From contig JAQGNY010000005.1 of assembly GCA_028293825.1 (NCBI GenBank), forward strand, positions 1-64,000: a stretch of DNA of 64,000 bases, given 5' to 3'. The DNA is from Verrucomicrobiaceae bacterium (GTDB lineage Bacteria; Pseudomonadota; Gammaproteobacteria; Pseudomonadales; CAMLJR01). The translations under genes and the position numbers were made by a program. Positions 40,857 to 50,409 of the stretch are shown here, one piece after another. Every line of letters begins with the position of its first letter. Positions within the stretch are counted from its first letter, which is position 1. A model generated the notes under the pieces. The model made no database searches. It was given only the letters and a program-made list of their open reading frames with translations, and was not told the origin of the DNA.

Positions 40857-41955
40857 GGTCTTTAATTTAATTTATCGAGGAATTAAAAAAAAGGATGAAC
40901 TTACTATTGATTACGTCCAGCGCTTAGCCAGAATCAATGGGTTTTCAAAAATTGAGATATTTGAAAACTATCTCGAGCGAACATATCATTTGAACTGTTG
41001 CGATTCCAATGGCTCGAGTAAGTACAATAAATGCAGAATTGCTTTGGAGGGAATTTTAAAAAGGAATATTCCAGAAGGCTGTCTTGATAGAATTAGATTG
41101 GGAAAGGGAAATAGTTGGTCTAAATGCGTAAAGGTTTGTAAGGCTTGTTTGCAGAAGAGCGATTACATTCGATTTTATTGGAGGCTTCGTAATTATAAAA
41201 AATGCCATCTCCACGGCGACTGGCTTATTCCATTGGCGGAAGAGTTGGATGATTTTAGTAAAGATGACGCTGAATTTGAAAAATATCCACCACTTTATAT
41301 TTATGAATTAATTGACTCAAGTCTAGATGATGAAAAATGTCAGGATAAAATTGTAGATGAATTAGAGATGGTTGAATACGAGCGGGCAATAATACGTGCG
41401 CTAAAACTAAATCTATCGTTAGACGGCGTGTATAAATTAGATTTTTCAAAGGCTTTTGCTGGATCAGCATCAGGAAGATATTTAGGGTTGTCTGCACAAG
41501 ATAGAGTTTTCACCATTGTTCACGATCTTGATTCGACAGGTCTGTACAAGCAGGTATTGCTTAGAGTTATAGCGTTGATGATTTGCAATCCGCGGCGAGA
41601 AGGTGCTTTTTGTAAAATAACATGGAGGGAAAAGCATGACGATTATCGTAGATTTTCTATGTTATTTCTTGGATCAGATAATCTGCTTTCTGCACTGTTG
41701 TATAAAATACGTGATTTTTCGTCTTTGGATATTGATGAGATTCCGATTGTAGATCTTGTGGACGGAGGGTGCGTCGGGGTCGATCTTTTAAGCAAAAAAA
41801 TTAAGTTGGCTTCGTATTATTGTAGGTTTTTTGATAGTGATGTGGCGGAGTCTTTAAGGATGGAATCAAGCCTAGTAGGCGGTCCTCATCGAAAGCCTAG
41901 TTTGTATCAGCGGTTTTTAATATCAAAACGCCTTGGTTATAAATTAAAGCTTTGA
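40843..41955 (+). CDS. tniQ: TniQ family target-selection protein 1
   Basis: A 370-residue protein. The TniQ domain is recognised by DELTIDYVQRLARINGF near the N-terminus and the zinc finger CKACL ... CHLHGDWLIPL. The remainder is helical without a motif I recognise. TniQ proteins bind DNA or partner complexes and recruit TnsC to targets. ATG at 40843 is inside the end of tnsC; the longer frame upstream is shadow sequence. Confidence 0.85.
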   Translation: MGQHKVFNLIYRGIKKKDELTIDYVQRLARINGFSKIEIFENYLERTYHLNCCDSNGSSKYNKCRIALEGILKRNIPEGCLDRIRLGKGNSWSKCVKVCKACLQKSDYIRFYWRLRNYKKCHLHGDWLIPLAEELDDFSKDDAEFEKYPPLYIYELIDSSLDDEKCQDKIVDELEMVEYERAIIRALKLNLSLDGVYKLDFSKAFAGSASGRYLGLSAQDRVFTIVHDLDSTGLYKQVLLRVIALMICNPRREGAFCKITWREKHDDYRRFSMLFLGSDNLLSALLYKIRDFSSLDIDEIPIVDLVDGGCVGVDLLSKKIKLASYYCRFFDSDVAESLRMESSLVGGPHRKPSLYQRFLISKRLGYKLKL

Positions 41956-41966
41956 AGGTCATATAG

Positions 41967-43436
41967 GTGTTGTTATCCAGGCCAAATTTGCACTTCGATG
42001 AGTGTCCTGTAAGTTATCTGATCAGGGTATGTGAGCAGAATGGTTTCCGGCATATAGGCCATTTGCTGCATCATGGAGGGTTATCCTGGAAGAATGCGCG
42101 AGCACCAGTGCATCAAATTCTAACTGGCGAGTTCGATTTATCGTAATATCTTATTAATTTAGGTCTCGATCATCCACTATTTAAAACTGCTGAAATATAT
42201 TCGACTTTTCGTCGAGTAATTGATACTCCGCATCTTTTTGTAAAATACCCCAGGGTGTGTCCAGAGTGCATTGCCGAAAATGGATATTGTAAGTTGCAGT
42301 GGGCCATTCTTCCTATTTTAGCGTGTGTACAACATAAGCGGATGTTAGTCGATACTGAAAGAGAAACTGGGGACAGGTTGGGTTGGTATAGGGGAAAAAT
42401 TGATAAGTTCTGCCATGCACTAAAACAGGTGAGGCCTGGCCAGCAGCCTATTTCACCATCTGTTCTCCAGTTCAGCAAATACTTTGAATCATTAATCTTA
42501 AAGAGCGGGGTGTGTGCAAAACCGCCGTCCGCGATGTCTGAATTGGGCTTTCGTGAAGCGCTAACTATGTTCAATTTTCTGGCGCACTATCAAGCACGAT
42601 TGCTAGGTGACGCTTTTTCGCCGGTTTCGTTAGATGGCTACTCGCTAGCTAAACACTATGATGGCGTTTGGCGAATGATATGTAATTGGCCTGACGATTT
42701 TTATTTTATGCTCAGCCAGTATATTGATAATCCAATGAGTGCGAGAGGAGTCTCCGGAGTCAATAAGCACTATCGAGATTTATACGAGCGCCTGCATCGA
42801 CAGCAGAGGAATGAAGGCGTCGCACGAATAAAATTTGAGTTTGACCGCTACATCCAGACCTACTGGCCTGGACTTCTTGAGGCGGATCGCATGACCAGAA
42901 TTAATTTAATATTGCCAAGGAGTCGTATTGTTTCAAAAAATGAAGCGGCCAGAATCATAGGATGTCGCCCTGAGCGTATAGATAAGTATGTTCGAACCGA
43001 AAGGCTGTCCCGAATTATATTTAAAGGAAAAGCGCATTATAGCCGCTGCGAAAGTGAGAAATTGGCGAGCTTAATATCATCTAACTGGACGGTAACCGAA
43101 GCTTGTGAGGCGTTGCAGATTACTCGTTACCAGCTCAAGCAGTTATTGGATGCAGAAGTATTCCCTGCCATTCAGCGACCGAATAAATTTGATCGGGATT
43201 GGATTGTTGACAAGGCTCGATGTCAGTTTTTGGTGGATAGGTTACTTCTGCGTGTTGATGTTTTGGGCGCGAGGGAATTGTCCTTGTCAATGGGTGGTAT
43301 CCAAAGACGGGGGTTTTCGATCGTACAGCTAATTTCTGCTATGCAGTCTGGCCACTTAGAATTCAGTGTGCGTCCAGATAAGACGCATCCGTATAGCTTG
43401 AAGCAATTTACGTCGTTTAAATTAAAGTTAGTATGA
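41967..43436 (+). pseudogene. TniQ/TnsD-like protein 2 with in-frame stop
   Basis: GTG at 41967, with GAAGG 8 bp upstream, opens a TniQ frame: LLSRPNLHFDECPVSYLIR then VCEQNGFRHIGHLLHHGG. After 59 codons a TAA (42144-42146) interrupts it, and the same frame continues with LGLDHPLFKTAEIY, zinc-finger CPECIAENGY ... CVQHKRML and two C-terminal helix-turn-helix-like regions (SKNEAARIIGCRPERIDKYV; TVTEACEALQITRYQLKQLL). Read through, it would be 489 residues, the size of TnsD. I infer that this was the parE-recognising protein. Translation of the second part could restart at 42255 (GTG). Confidence 0.82.
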
Positions 43437-43566
43437 CAAAGCTTCGGTGGAATGTAGTGAAAATAAGCGCTTCTATTATCTCCCCGTGAATGCGGTTGAA
43501 GTGGACATACTCCCCGGCGGCTGCCTGTTAGTTGAATCACTGCGGACACATTTAGGACTTCGTCTC

Positions 43567-44979
43567 ATGGCAACAAACTCCCAGCGACTCAGAACAGCTT
43601 TGGAGGAAACCCTTCAACTTCAGAGTCCTGAAAGCGACGAATACAAGCAGTGGCTGCACGGCCCGCGCAGCTCTCCAATACCGCCTTCAGTTCCAGCAGG
43701 CGGCGGTAGTTTCTACCCGACCACAGATCGTGCACTTGCCTGCATAACGGAAATCATCGACAGCCTTCGCGACAACGATGTTGTACTCGCCCGAACTCTA
43801 AGCCGAGATGAAATGTTCAAGCGCGCGACGGGCACTTTTGGGGCAATGCTCTCATCGCTCATCCGAGAGGCGGATGACAATGACCGATGGAAGCAATACC
43901 GCGGAGCTCTCACCAGTGCATTCGCCGGTCTGCCGACGTCTCAAACCGTTTACATCCCGACATGGCTTTTCATCCGGCAAGAATATGGAGCCTTCTCCGT
44001 TGGGCCGGTTGAGTTCATGGATCGCTCAGGATGGCTCGACAAAGTAGAAAGCCTTCGCGGATGTCGTCCGGCATGGCGGTCAGGGGTTGAAGAAAAGTGG
44101 GGTTTAAATAGCAGCGCGGACAGTAGCGTCGAAGGCGATGATGGTGCGCAGATCAAGTTTGCCATGTCGACCGTTACGCGTTTCGCGACAGTTGAACAGC
44201 AGATTGCATGCGTAGCCGTTGCTGGTTTCGATGACCGCGAAGCTGGTCGCCGAGCTTTGCTGGCAACCAGAATCGCTATCGATGCGATACGCCTGCTCAT
44301 TCCGGGACATAACAAGAAGCGGGTGTCTACATCTTCTGATCACGGCCCACCACTCGGCATTGAACGACTGCGGCAGACCGCCGGACATGATCTGGTTGCT
44401 GGATCAGAAGCCGATTTGCCCGGAGTAGGTGGTACCCCCGGTTTGGCTCAAGAGGTAATTGATACGTCGGCGGAGTTCCGGTTGGCTGCGGGAAATTGCA
44501 TCAAGATCATTCTCAGCCCGACTCCTGCGCAGGAAAGTTTGCCGGAGCTATCTCAACGATGGGGCAATGCCATTCACTGGTATGGGCGAGCCTGTGTTTC
44601 CGACGTCGACTTCGTCGCACTGCCGATGTTCGGCTTCGTGCTCGACATCCTGTGTGGCGGCAAAGAGGAAGCTGGAATTCGAGATTTAGCCTGCGCACTC
44701 TTCGAGAAGAGGCCCGAAGATATTGTTGGGGCGAATGGCATGACGCTTAAAGCTGCAGTTCGGAAAGTGTACGAATGGAGATCAAAGATCGCACACGGCT
44801 CCATGCTGGCAATTGATCTAAGCTTTGAATCAGAACGCGTTTTCGCCGAAAGCATCGCCAACCCAATGCTTTTCCAGTACGCGATGAATCTGGAGCAATA
44901 TCGTTCTAGCGCATCTCCGCTGGACACGGGCGACAAGTTCCTGAAGTGGATTCAGCAGAACCGACCTTCGACTCCATAA
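43567..44979 (+). CDS. HEPN-domain cargo protein
   Basis: A 470-residue protein of unrecognised overall family. Near the C-terminus VYEWRSKIAHGSM contains R-x4-H (Arg405, His410), the active motif of HEPN RNases, in a setting like Apea-type HEPN domains. The N-terminal 370 residues show no motif I know. HEPN proteins are common effectors of defence and toxin systems. Base use is more GC-rich than the tns genes, suggesting separate acquisition. ATG at 43567 has AGGA 9 bp upstream; the longer open frame to 43447 is less likely. Confidence 0.7.
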   Translation: MATNSQRLRTALEETLQLQSPESDEYKQWLHGPRSSPIPPSVPAGGGSFYPTTDRALACITEIIDSLRDNDVVLARTLSRDEMFKRATGTFGAMLSSLIREADDNDRWKQYRGALTSAFAGLPTSQTVYIPTWLFIRQEYGAFSVGPVEFMDRSGWLDKVESLRGCRPAWRSGVEEKWGLNSSADSSVEGDDGAQIKFAMSTVTRFATVEQQIACVAVAGFDDREAGRRALLATRIAIDAIRLLIPGHNKKRVSTSSDHGPPLGIERLRQTAGHDLVAGSEADLPGVGGTPGLAQEVIDTSAEFRLAAGNCIKIILSPTPAQESLPELSQRWGNAIHWYGRACVSDVDFVALPMFGFVLDILCGGKEEAGIRDLACALFEKRPEDIVGANGMTLKAAVRKVYEWRSKIAHGSMLAIDLSFESERVFAESIANPMLFQYAMNLEQYRSSASPLDTGDKFLKWIQQNRPSTP

Positions 44980-45034
44980 CTGGATTCCGATGGCAACTGC
45001 GCAGGACAGCGTAGATTAAACCAATGATGACGAC

Positions 45035-45236
45035 TGTTTTCCGCCCAAAACTGACCCACTTATGGGCCGCACTCAACAATTTGGGCGATCTGCCGCCAGC
45101 GGTGTACCGACTGAAAGTGGAAAATTCTAATTTAGCGCTGCCTCACTAGTGGGGAAGTGGGCAGGCAGTTTTGATTGGAATGACTGGCTGACTTTGAACT
45201 GGAATGGGTGTCGGCTTTGAATTGGAAGGGCGGCCG
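45035..45236 (+). mobile_element. Decayed insertion-sequence remnant (MITE-like)
   Basis: TTCCGCCCAAAACTGAC near 45040 and GCAGTTTTGATTGGAA near 45165 are inverted copies of one sequence. Between them 45058-45149 reads as ALNNLGDLPPAVYRLKVENS before a stop, resembling the C-terminus of an IS transposase. On the right, three ~24-bp direct repeats follow (AGTTTTGATTGGAAT, ACTTTGAACTGGAAT, GCTTTGAATTGGAAG), recalling the multi-repeat ends of IS21-type elements. The family is uncertain. Confidence 0.5.
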
Positions 45237-45575
45237 GCCTCTCGCAATCACATATACATTCAGTGCGATGGGGTACTTTTGAATGTAGATGAAGGTCAAT
45301 TTACGTGCGTAAAACGGCAAGTAAAGTCTAGCGAGCGTCAGTCCCGCATACTTGGATGGATTGGCTGCTTTTTGTTCTATTTATAATGTTATAAAAATCA
45401 ATAAGTTGTGGGCATGTCTTTCTGCGGTGGTGGAGGCATTGGACAGTTAATATGGGTGCAACCATACTTGCTCCAAACTGGGTGCTTACTGCACCTAAAT
45501 CCATGTATTTAATCTCCAGTCATTTGTTGTGCAAATGCATAGCTGCGCAGCAGAGTTCACTATGGAGGGGAAACT
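45237..45575 (+). promoter_or_regulatory. Leader region of the methyltransferase operon
   Basis: About 340 bp without a convincing gene. A TATAAT at 45382-45387 could be a -10 box but has no good -35. GGAGGGG at 45564-45570 is the ribosome site of the methyltransferase gene. Confidence 0.4.
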
Positions 45576-46865
45576 TTGACAACTGGCGATTACCTCGATC
45601 TATTTGACGCGAGCGAGCTTTCTCGTGAGCGATTTTCTGATCTCAAAGATAATTCTTTCTGGAACAACTCCAGTGAGAAGGAGCTCAAACTTCATCGCAT
45701 ACACGCGTATCCTGCGAAGTTCCCCGCATTTATCACATCGAAAGCTTTTGATTATGCTGCGGCCCATAATATTAAGGTAAAAACAGTCGCTGACGTTTTT
45801 TGCGGTTGCGGTACGGTAGCCTTTGAAGCAAGAAGAAATTCGATTGATTTTTGGGGTTGCGACATTAATCCTGTTGCAACGCTAATTGCCACAGCGAAAA
45901 GTAATTCTTATACATTAAAAAAATTAGAAGATTATTATGAAAAAATAATGATCGCTTTTCCTCGCGCCAGTAAAAAAGTTGATCTAACAAAAAGTGCCAT
46001 TGAGCGCCTGAATTATTGGTATCACCCTGAGCAGCTCCATGATTTAGCGAAATTGCTGAATGCAATAAATGGAACTGTATCTACTCGCAGCCATTACCGC
46101 GCTTTTTTTCTCTGCGCATTTTCAAATATTCTTAAATCCGCATCAAGGTGGCTTACGAAATCAATTAAGCCACAGATTGATCCGGTTAAGCAGCCAGCTA
46201 ATGTATTGGCTGCGTTTTCCGTACAATTTTCTTCGATGGTTCGTGCGTGGGAGCAGACAGATTTAAGCTCTACAAGCACCACAAAGATCGTAAACGCTAA
46301 TGTTTTGGAAATTAGTGCACCTCCAAAAGCAATCGATATGATCGTGACGAGCCCGCCTTACGTGACATCATACGAATATGCCGATCTTCACCAGTTGTCC
46401 TCGCTTTGGCTTGGATATGCTTCCGACTACCGAGATCTGCGCACAGGCTCAATAGGTAGTACGCAGCACTCATTGGACTTTAATAGGGAAGTTAAACGCT
46501 TAAACCGCGTTGGATCCGAAATCGTATTCAGTCTTTTCGATCGAGATCGAGCGATAGCTAAATCGACGGCGAAATATTTTCTGGATATGCAGCAAGTGAC
46601 TAAGCGTTGCTATAAGTTTTTAAAGCCAAAAGGGCTTGCGCTATTTGTTATTGGAAATACCGAATATAAAAGTATACGTATCGATAATGCTGCGCATTTA
46701 AGTGAATCTCTCCTCGGTAGTGGATTTTCCAAAGTCCGTGTGGCGAAACGACGCATTACAAATAAAATACTTACGCCGTATAGAACTGAGCAGGGAAGGT
46801 TTACTCGAAGTGATACTGGCCGCCATGTTTATGGCGAAGAATTTATCTTGATTGCGTCCAAATGA
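45576..46865 (+). CDS. DNA methyltransferase, N4-cytosine/N6-adenine type
   Basis: A 429-residue SAM-dependent enzyme. Motif I is VADVFCGCGTVAFEA (about residues 71-85), then WGCDINP; the amino-methyltransferase catalytic motif IV is TSPPY (residues 258-262), followed by SYEYADLHQLSSLW. HRIHAYPAKFPAFI at residues 40-53 is typical of this group of DNA methylases. No restriction endonuclease gene is next to it. Start is TTG at 45576 with a strong GGAGGGG 5 bp upstream. Its stop overlaps the next start as ATGA. The recognition sequence is unknown. Confidence 0.88.
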   Translation: MTTGDYLDLFDASELSRERFSDLKDNSFWNNSSEKELKLHRIHAYPAKFPAFITSKAFDYAAAHNIKVKTVADVFCGCGTVAFEARRNSIDFWGCDINPVATLIATAKSNSYTLKKLEDYYEKIMIAFPRASKKVDLTKSAIERLNYWYHPEQLHDLAKLLNAINGTVSTRSHYRAFFLCAFSNILKSASRWLTKSIKPQIDPVKQPANVLAAFSVQFSSMVRAWEQTDLSSTSTTKIVNANVLEISAPPKAIDMIVTSPPYVTSYEYADLHQLSSLWLGYASDYRDLRTGSIGSTQHSLDFNREVKRLNRVGSEIVFSLFDRDRAIAKSTAKYFLDMQQVTKRCYKFLKPKGLALFVIGNTEYKSIRIDNAAHLSESLLGSGFSKVRVAKRRITNKILTPYRTEQGRFTRSDTGRHVYGEEFILIASK

Positions 46866-49111
46866 CTCCTAAAAATTTACAGTTCCGCCCTTACGCTAGA
46901 TTGCTAACAATGCTTGGCGATCAACTGATTAAGAACGAGCGAATTGCATTAATAGAAATCCTTAAAAATTCATATGATGCCGACGCATCGTGGGTAAGGG
47001 TTACATTTGATGGATTTGGGGATAATTTTGAACATAAAACTGGCGCCAAAATAATCATTGAAGATGATGGCGTTGGCATGACTGAGGAAGTAATAGTAAA
47101 TCATTGGGTTAATCCGGCGACCCCGCTCAAAAAAATCGGGAAAGTCTCTAATGACGAAACTGTCAAAGGCAGAAAAATTCAAGGTGAGAAGGGTATTGGC
47201 CGATTCGCCATACTCAAGCTGGGTAAGAAAGTTACGATTACTACTAGGCCAAAAAAATCCAATCTTGAGTATGAGTTAAAACTAGATTTTTCAGCTTTTG
47301 ATGATGACTTTCTCAAAGAAAATGGCCGCGAAAATGTTAAGTTTTTGGATGAGCTGAATATAGATTTTTCCGAGTCTGATCAGCCTAGATTTATGCAGGC
47401 AAAAGAAATTACTTTGGGTGCAAGAAAGTTCAAGCGAAAGCCGCAGGGTACCCGCATTGAAATATCCCACTTAAAAGGAGTTTGGAGTACAAAAAAGGTC
47501 GAAGAGGTTTACAAGGATTTGGTTCGATTGCAGTCTATTTTTGATGACCAACCTGAGGACGAGTTCGAAACCTCTTCCAGTACAGCTTTTAAGGTCTTTA
47601 TATATCAGGGAGATCACTATAAAAACCTCTCCGACCAATACCTTAGTAATCTGCAAACCCTTATAAAAGAAAATTCAGTATTTCGAATAGAAAAAGGAAT
47701 ATATAACGAAAGTTCGAAAGAGTTTGTTTTTAGCTTGAATGGACAGGAAAAGCGTTTGCCATTAATGGATCCTGAAATCTCCGGTATGCGAATATTTCGC
47801 GAACGGTTTGGAGATGGTGCTGAGGAATTGTTGCTTCGCGGGACAAAGTGTGGGTCATTCTCTTTTGGCTTTTATATTTTTGATTTTAGTTCTGATGCGA
47901 AAGGAAGGTATGAGCTAGATAAGAGCGACAAGAGCATTATCAAAGAGCATCGAATATATTTGTACAGAGATAATATTCGGGTATATCCATACGGTGACCC
48001 GGAGGACGACTGGCTTCAGATTGATGCATATCGCGGCACTATTAGTGCGGGTCAGTTTTTAAGTAACGATCAAGTTGTTGGGTTCGTAAACATCACTCAG
48101 TCTGAAAATCCTCAACTAACCGACAAGACAAACCGTGAGGGCTTGATTGATACGGGAAATCCAACCTCAGATTTTCTATGCCTGATAAAGCTTTTTTTAG
48201 CCTGGGTGCGGAAAAAGCCATACGCGCAATATCGCGCGTCTGTGGCAGTAAAAAATGAAGTTGAGATATTTAAGAAAAATCAAGTTACTGAAGGAATCCA
48301 ATCTCTCGAGAAAATTGTCGAGGACAGCAAGCCCGCTAAAGAAGCGCTTTCGGAGATATCTAAGCTTTATAAAGCTGAGCGGAACTATTTAGTTAAGCGT
48401 GCAGAGACAACTGAGCATTTGGCAGGTGTAGGCCTTTCTGTTGAGACAGCATCCCATGACATTATGGCTGTAATGGGGCGGCTGCTCGCGATAAACGATG
48501 GCCTCATACGAGAGACCAATGGCAGGGGAGAGGTAAATAAGGAAGTAATTAACAGGGAGCTTACGACAATGCGCGGCATGCTGTCATTTGTCGAGTCTCA
48601 ACTTAAAGACCTTCAATTACTTTTTAAGTCCACGAAACAACGCCGCAAAGATATTCGTGTCCGTGAGGTGATCGAAAAGGTGCATCGTCTTTTCGCTGGT
48701 GTTCTTTCTAAGCAAAATATTGGATTTGATATTTTAGAAAAAGGCTCCCCGTTAGTCGCGAAGACAACGGATGCCGTCCTGCTGCAACTATTGCTTAATT
48801 TATTCGACAATTCGATATATTGGCTTCAAACAAAGCACGATGGCAAAAGAAAAATAGAAGTCCTTCTAGATGGTGATGAGTCCTGCTTTGTTTTTTCTGA
48901 TAACGGGCCGGGAATTAAATCGGATGACGCTCCTTATATATTTGAGCCCTTTTATTCTGGTCGCGGTGAGGAAGGTCGAGGGCTTGGACTTTATATCGCG
49001 CGACAGTTGTTAGATCGTCATGACTATGCGATTGATCTGGCTGATATAAAAAGCCAAAAAATATTGCCCGGTGCCAATTTTGTAGTTTCGTTTGTGAAGG
49101 ATGACAAATAA
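46862..49111 (+). CDS. Dual-GHKL ATPase/histidine kinase
   Basis: A 749-residue cytosolic protein with two GHKL nucleotide-binding modules. The N-terminal one is Hsp90/MutL/MORC-like: ALIEILKNSYDADA (29-42), DDGVGM (68-73), GEKGIGRFA (108-116). The C-terminal one is a histidine-kinase core: phospho-acceptor His532 in ETASHDI, N-box LFDNS (Asn650), DNGPGI (680-685), FEPFYSGR and GRGLGLYIA. No membrane segment or PAS sensor was seen. Its position between a methylase and a receiver protein (overlaps 4 and 1 bp) implies one system. Its likely role is ATP-dependent DNA sensing plus phosphotransfer to the receiver; that is inference. Confidence 0.85.
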   Translation: MTPKNLQFRPYARLLTMLGDQLIKNERIALIEILKNSYDADASWVRVTFDGFGDNFEHKTGAKIIIEDDGVGMTEEVIVNHWVNPATPLKKIGKVSNDETVKGRKIQGEKGIGRFAILKLGKKVTITTRPKKSNLEYELKLDFSAFDDDFLKENGRENVKFLDELNIDFSESDQPRFMQAKEITLGARKFKRKPQGTRIEISHLKGVWSTKKVEEVYKDLVRLQSIFDDQPEDEFETSSSTAFKVFIYQGDHYKNLSDQYLSNLQTLIKENSVFRIEKGIYNESSKEFVFSLNGQEKRLPLMDPEISGMRIFRERFGDGAEELLLRGTKCGSFSFGFYIFDFSSDAKGRYELDKSDKSIIKEHRIYLYRDNIRVYPYGDPEDDWLQIDAYRGTISAGQFLSNDQVVGFVNITQSENPQLTDKTNREGLIDTGNPTSDFLCLIKLFLAWVRKKPYAQYRASVAVKNEVEIFKKNQVTEGIQSLEKIVEDSKPAKEALSEISKLYKAERNYLVKRAETTEHLAGVGLSVETASHDIMAVMGRLLAINDGLIRETNGRGEVNKEVINRELTTMRGMLSFVESQLKDLQLLFKSTKQRRKDIRVREVIEKVHRLFAGVLSKQNIGFDILEKGSPLVAKTTDAVLLQLLLNLFDNSIYWLQTKHDGKRKIEVLLDGDESCFVFSDNGPGIKSDDAPYIFEPFYSGRGEEGRGLGLYIARQLLDRHDYAIDLADIKSQKILPGANFVVSFVKDDK

Positions 49112-50358
49112 TGCCGCATAGAAGCCTTTTTTATGGAGCAGCCGTTTTTATAGACGATCATTTTCATGCGGGTGATCCGCGGGTCACATCTATCAAAGAG
49201 CAGATAGAGCAGGCTGGTTGCCATGTGGTGGGAATGACAGGGTTGCCCAAAGAAAATAGCTGGGAAAATCTTAAATTTGCCTCGTTTTTTATTGTTGACT
49301 GGAAGTTGCACGAAGGAAGTTTTACAGATGAAGGTGGTGTTCCAATGGCGCGAGCATCTGAACAGCTAGATGCGCAGCATGTTGCCGAAACCATTGAGTT
49401 CTTGAAGAAGTTAAAAGAAATTAGATTTGCGCCGGTATTCATTTTCACAAATGAGGATGTGGAGTCGGTCCAAGAGCACATAAAGAAATGCCCCGAATTA
49501 AATGGTGAGAGTGGTCCATCTCATATATTCGTTAAAAATAAATCTGAGGTTCTCGAACGTGGTGTATTCGATGTCCTCTCTGATTGGCTAAAAACCGCTC
49601 CATCGGCCTATGTTCTCAAAAGATGGGAGCAAGAGTATGAGCGCGCCAAGAATGCTTTGTTTTTGGATTTTTACAACAAAAGCGTTTATTGGCCGTTGAT
49701 TATGTGGAAAACTTTTGAGCAAGATTCGGTTCCTCAATCTATTGAGTTAGGCAATCTAATCGGAAGAAATTTAGCGTCACGTATGACACCTTTCGATTTT
49801 GATTTAGGCTCATATGTAGATGCTTTCGACGCACATATGCCAGTCAATCAAAATGAATATCGCGCCATGCTACAAAAAGTATTGTCGGGTGAACGGTTTT
49901 TAGATATTAAGTATTTACACGAAAGCTCAGTTTCTCCAGGTGATATTTTTTATGATGGGAAAAAGTATTACTACATTAATGTTCGACCTGAATGCGATTG
50001 CTTCCCCAGAGGGGAGGTTCAGCTTGATGACTTACCTATTTATCTTTTGAGGGGCGCTAAACTTAGCCATACAAAGACTATAGAGAAGTATGACAAAGCT
50101 TATGGTTCATTACGCGAAAGTGATAATGAAGCGGTTTTATTTGGATTGTTGCCCGATACTACAATAAGTTTTCGTTTCAGCGATTTAAAGATTGAAGTTT
50201 GGAAAGATTGGAAGGAGAAGCGTATTGGGCGCTTATTGCCTCCCTTCCTAACTAGGCTACAGCTTCGCTACTCTGCATATCTTCAGCGACCAGGGCTTCC
50301 TCGTGTTCCGCCAGAAGCGATAAAGCCGATAGAGGAGAATCAGCAAGCGACTCAATAA
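49111..50358 (+). CDS. Receiver-domain protein with unknown C-terminal half
   Basis: A 415-residue protein. The first 145 residues have the response-regulator constellation: AVFIDDHF (acidic pair 15-16), FFIVDWKL (phospho-acceptor Asp63), VFIFTNED (Thr113) and HIFVKNK (Lys142), at receiver spacing. Residues 160-415 match nothing I know; they include an acidic/aromatic region and INVRPECDCFPRGE. A winged-helix or effector domain cannot be recognised. The start overlaps the kinase stop as TAATG. It is the probable phosphorylation partner of the upstream kinase. Confidence 0.75.
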   Translation: MPHRSLFYGAAVFIDDHFHAGDPRVTSIKEQIEQAGCHVVGMTGLPKENSWENLKFASFFIVDWKLHEGSFTDEGGVPMARASEQLDAQHVAETIEFLKKLKEIRFAPVFIFTNEDVESVQEHIKKCPELNGESGPSHIFVKNKSEVLERGVFDVLSDWLKTAPSAYVLKRWEQEYERAKNALFLDFYNKSVYWPLIMWKTFEQDSVPQSIELGNLIGRNLASRMTPFDFDLGSYVDAFDAHMPVNQNEYRAMLQKVLSGERFLDIKYLHESSVSPGDIFYDGKKYYYINVRPECDCFPRGEVQLDDLPIYLLRGAKLSHTKTIEKYDKAYGSLRESDNEAVLFGLLPDTTISFRFSDLKIEVWKDWKEKRIGRLLPPFLTRLQLRYSAYLQRPGLPRVPPEAIKPIEENQQATQ

Positions 50359-50409
50359 GAGCTGATTTGGAGGTATCACGTCACGCTCAAAGGTGCTGTG
50401 CTCGCACAG

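Noticed and set aside
45132-45320. 62-residue minus-strand frame over the IS remnant
   Set aside because: It reads the repeat block backwards and has no start signals or family similarity.
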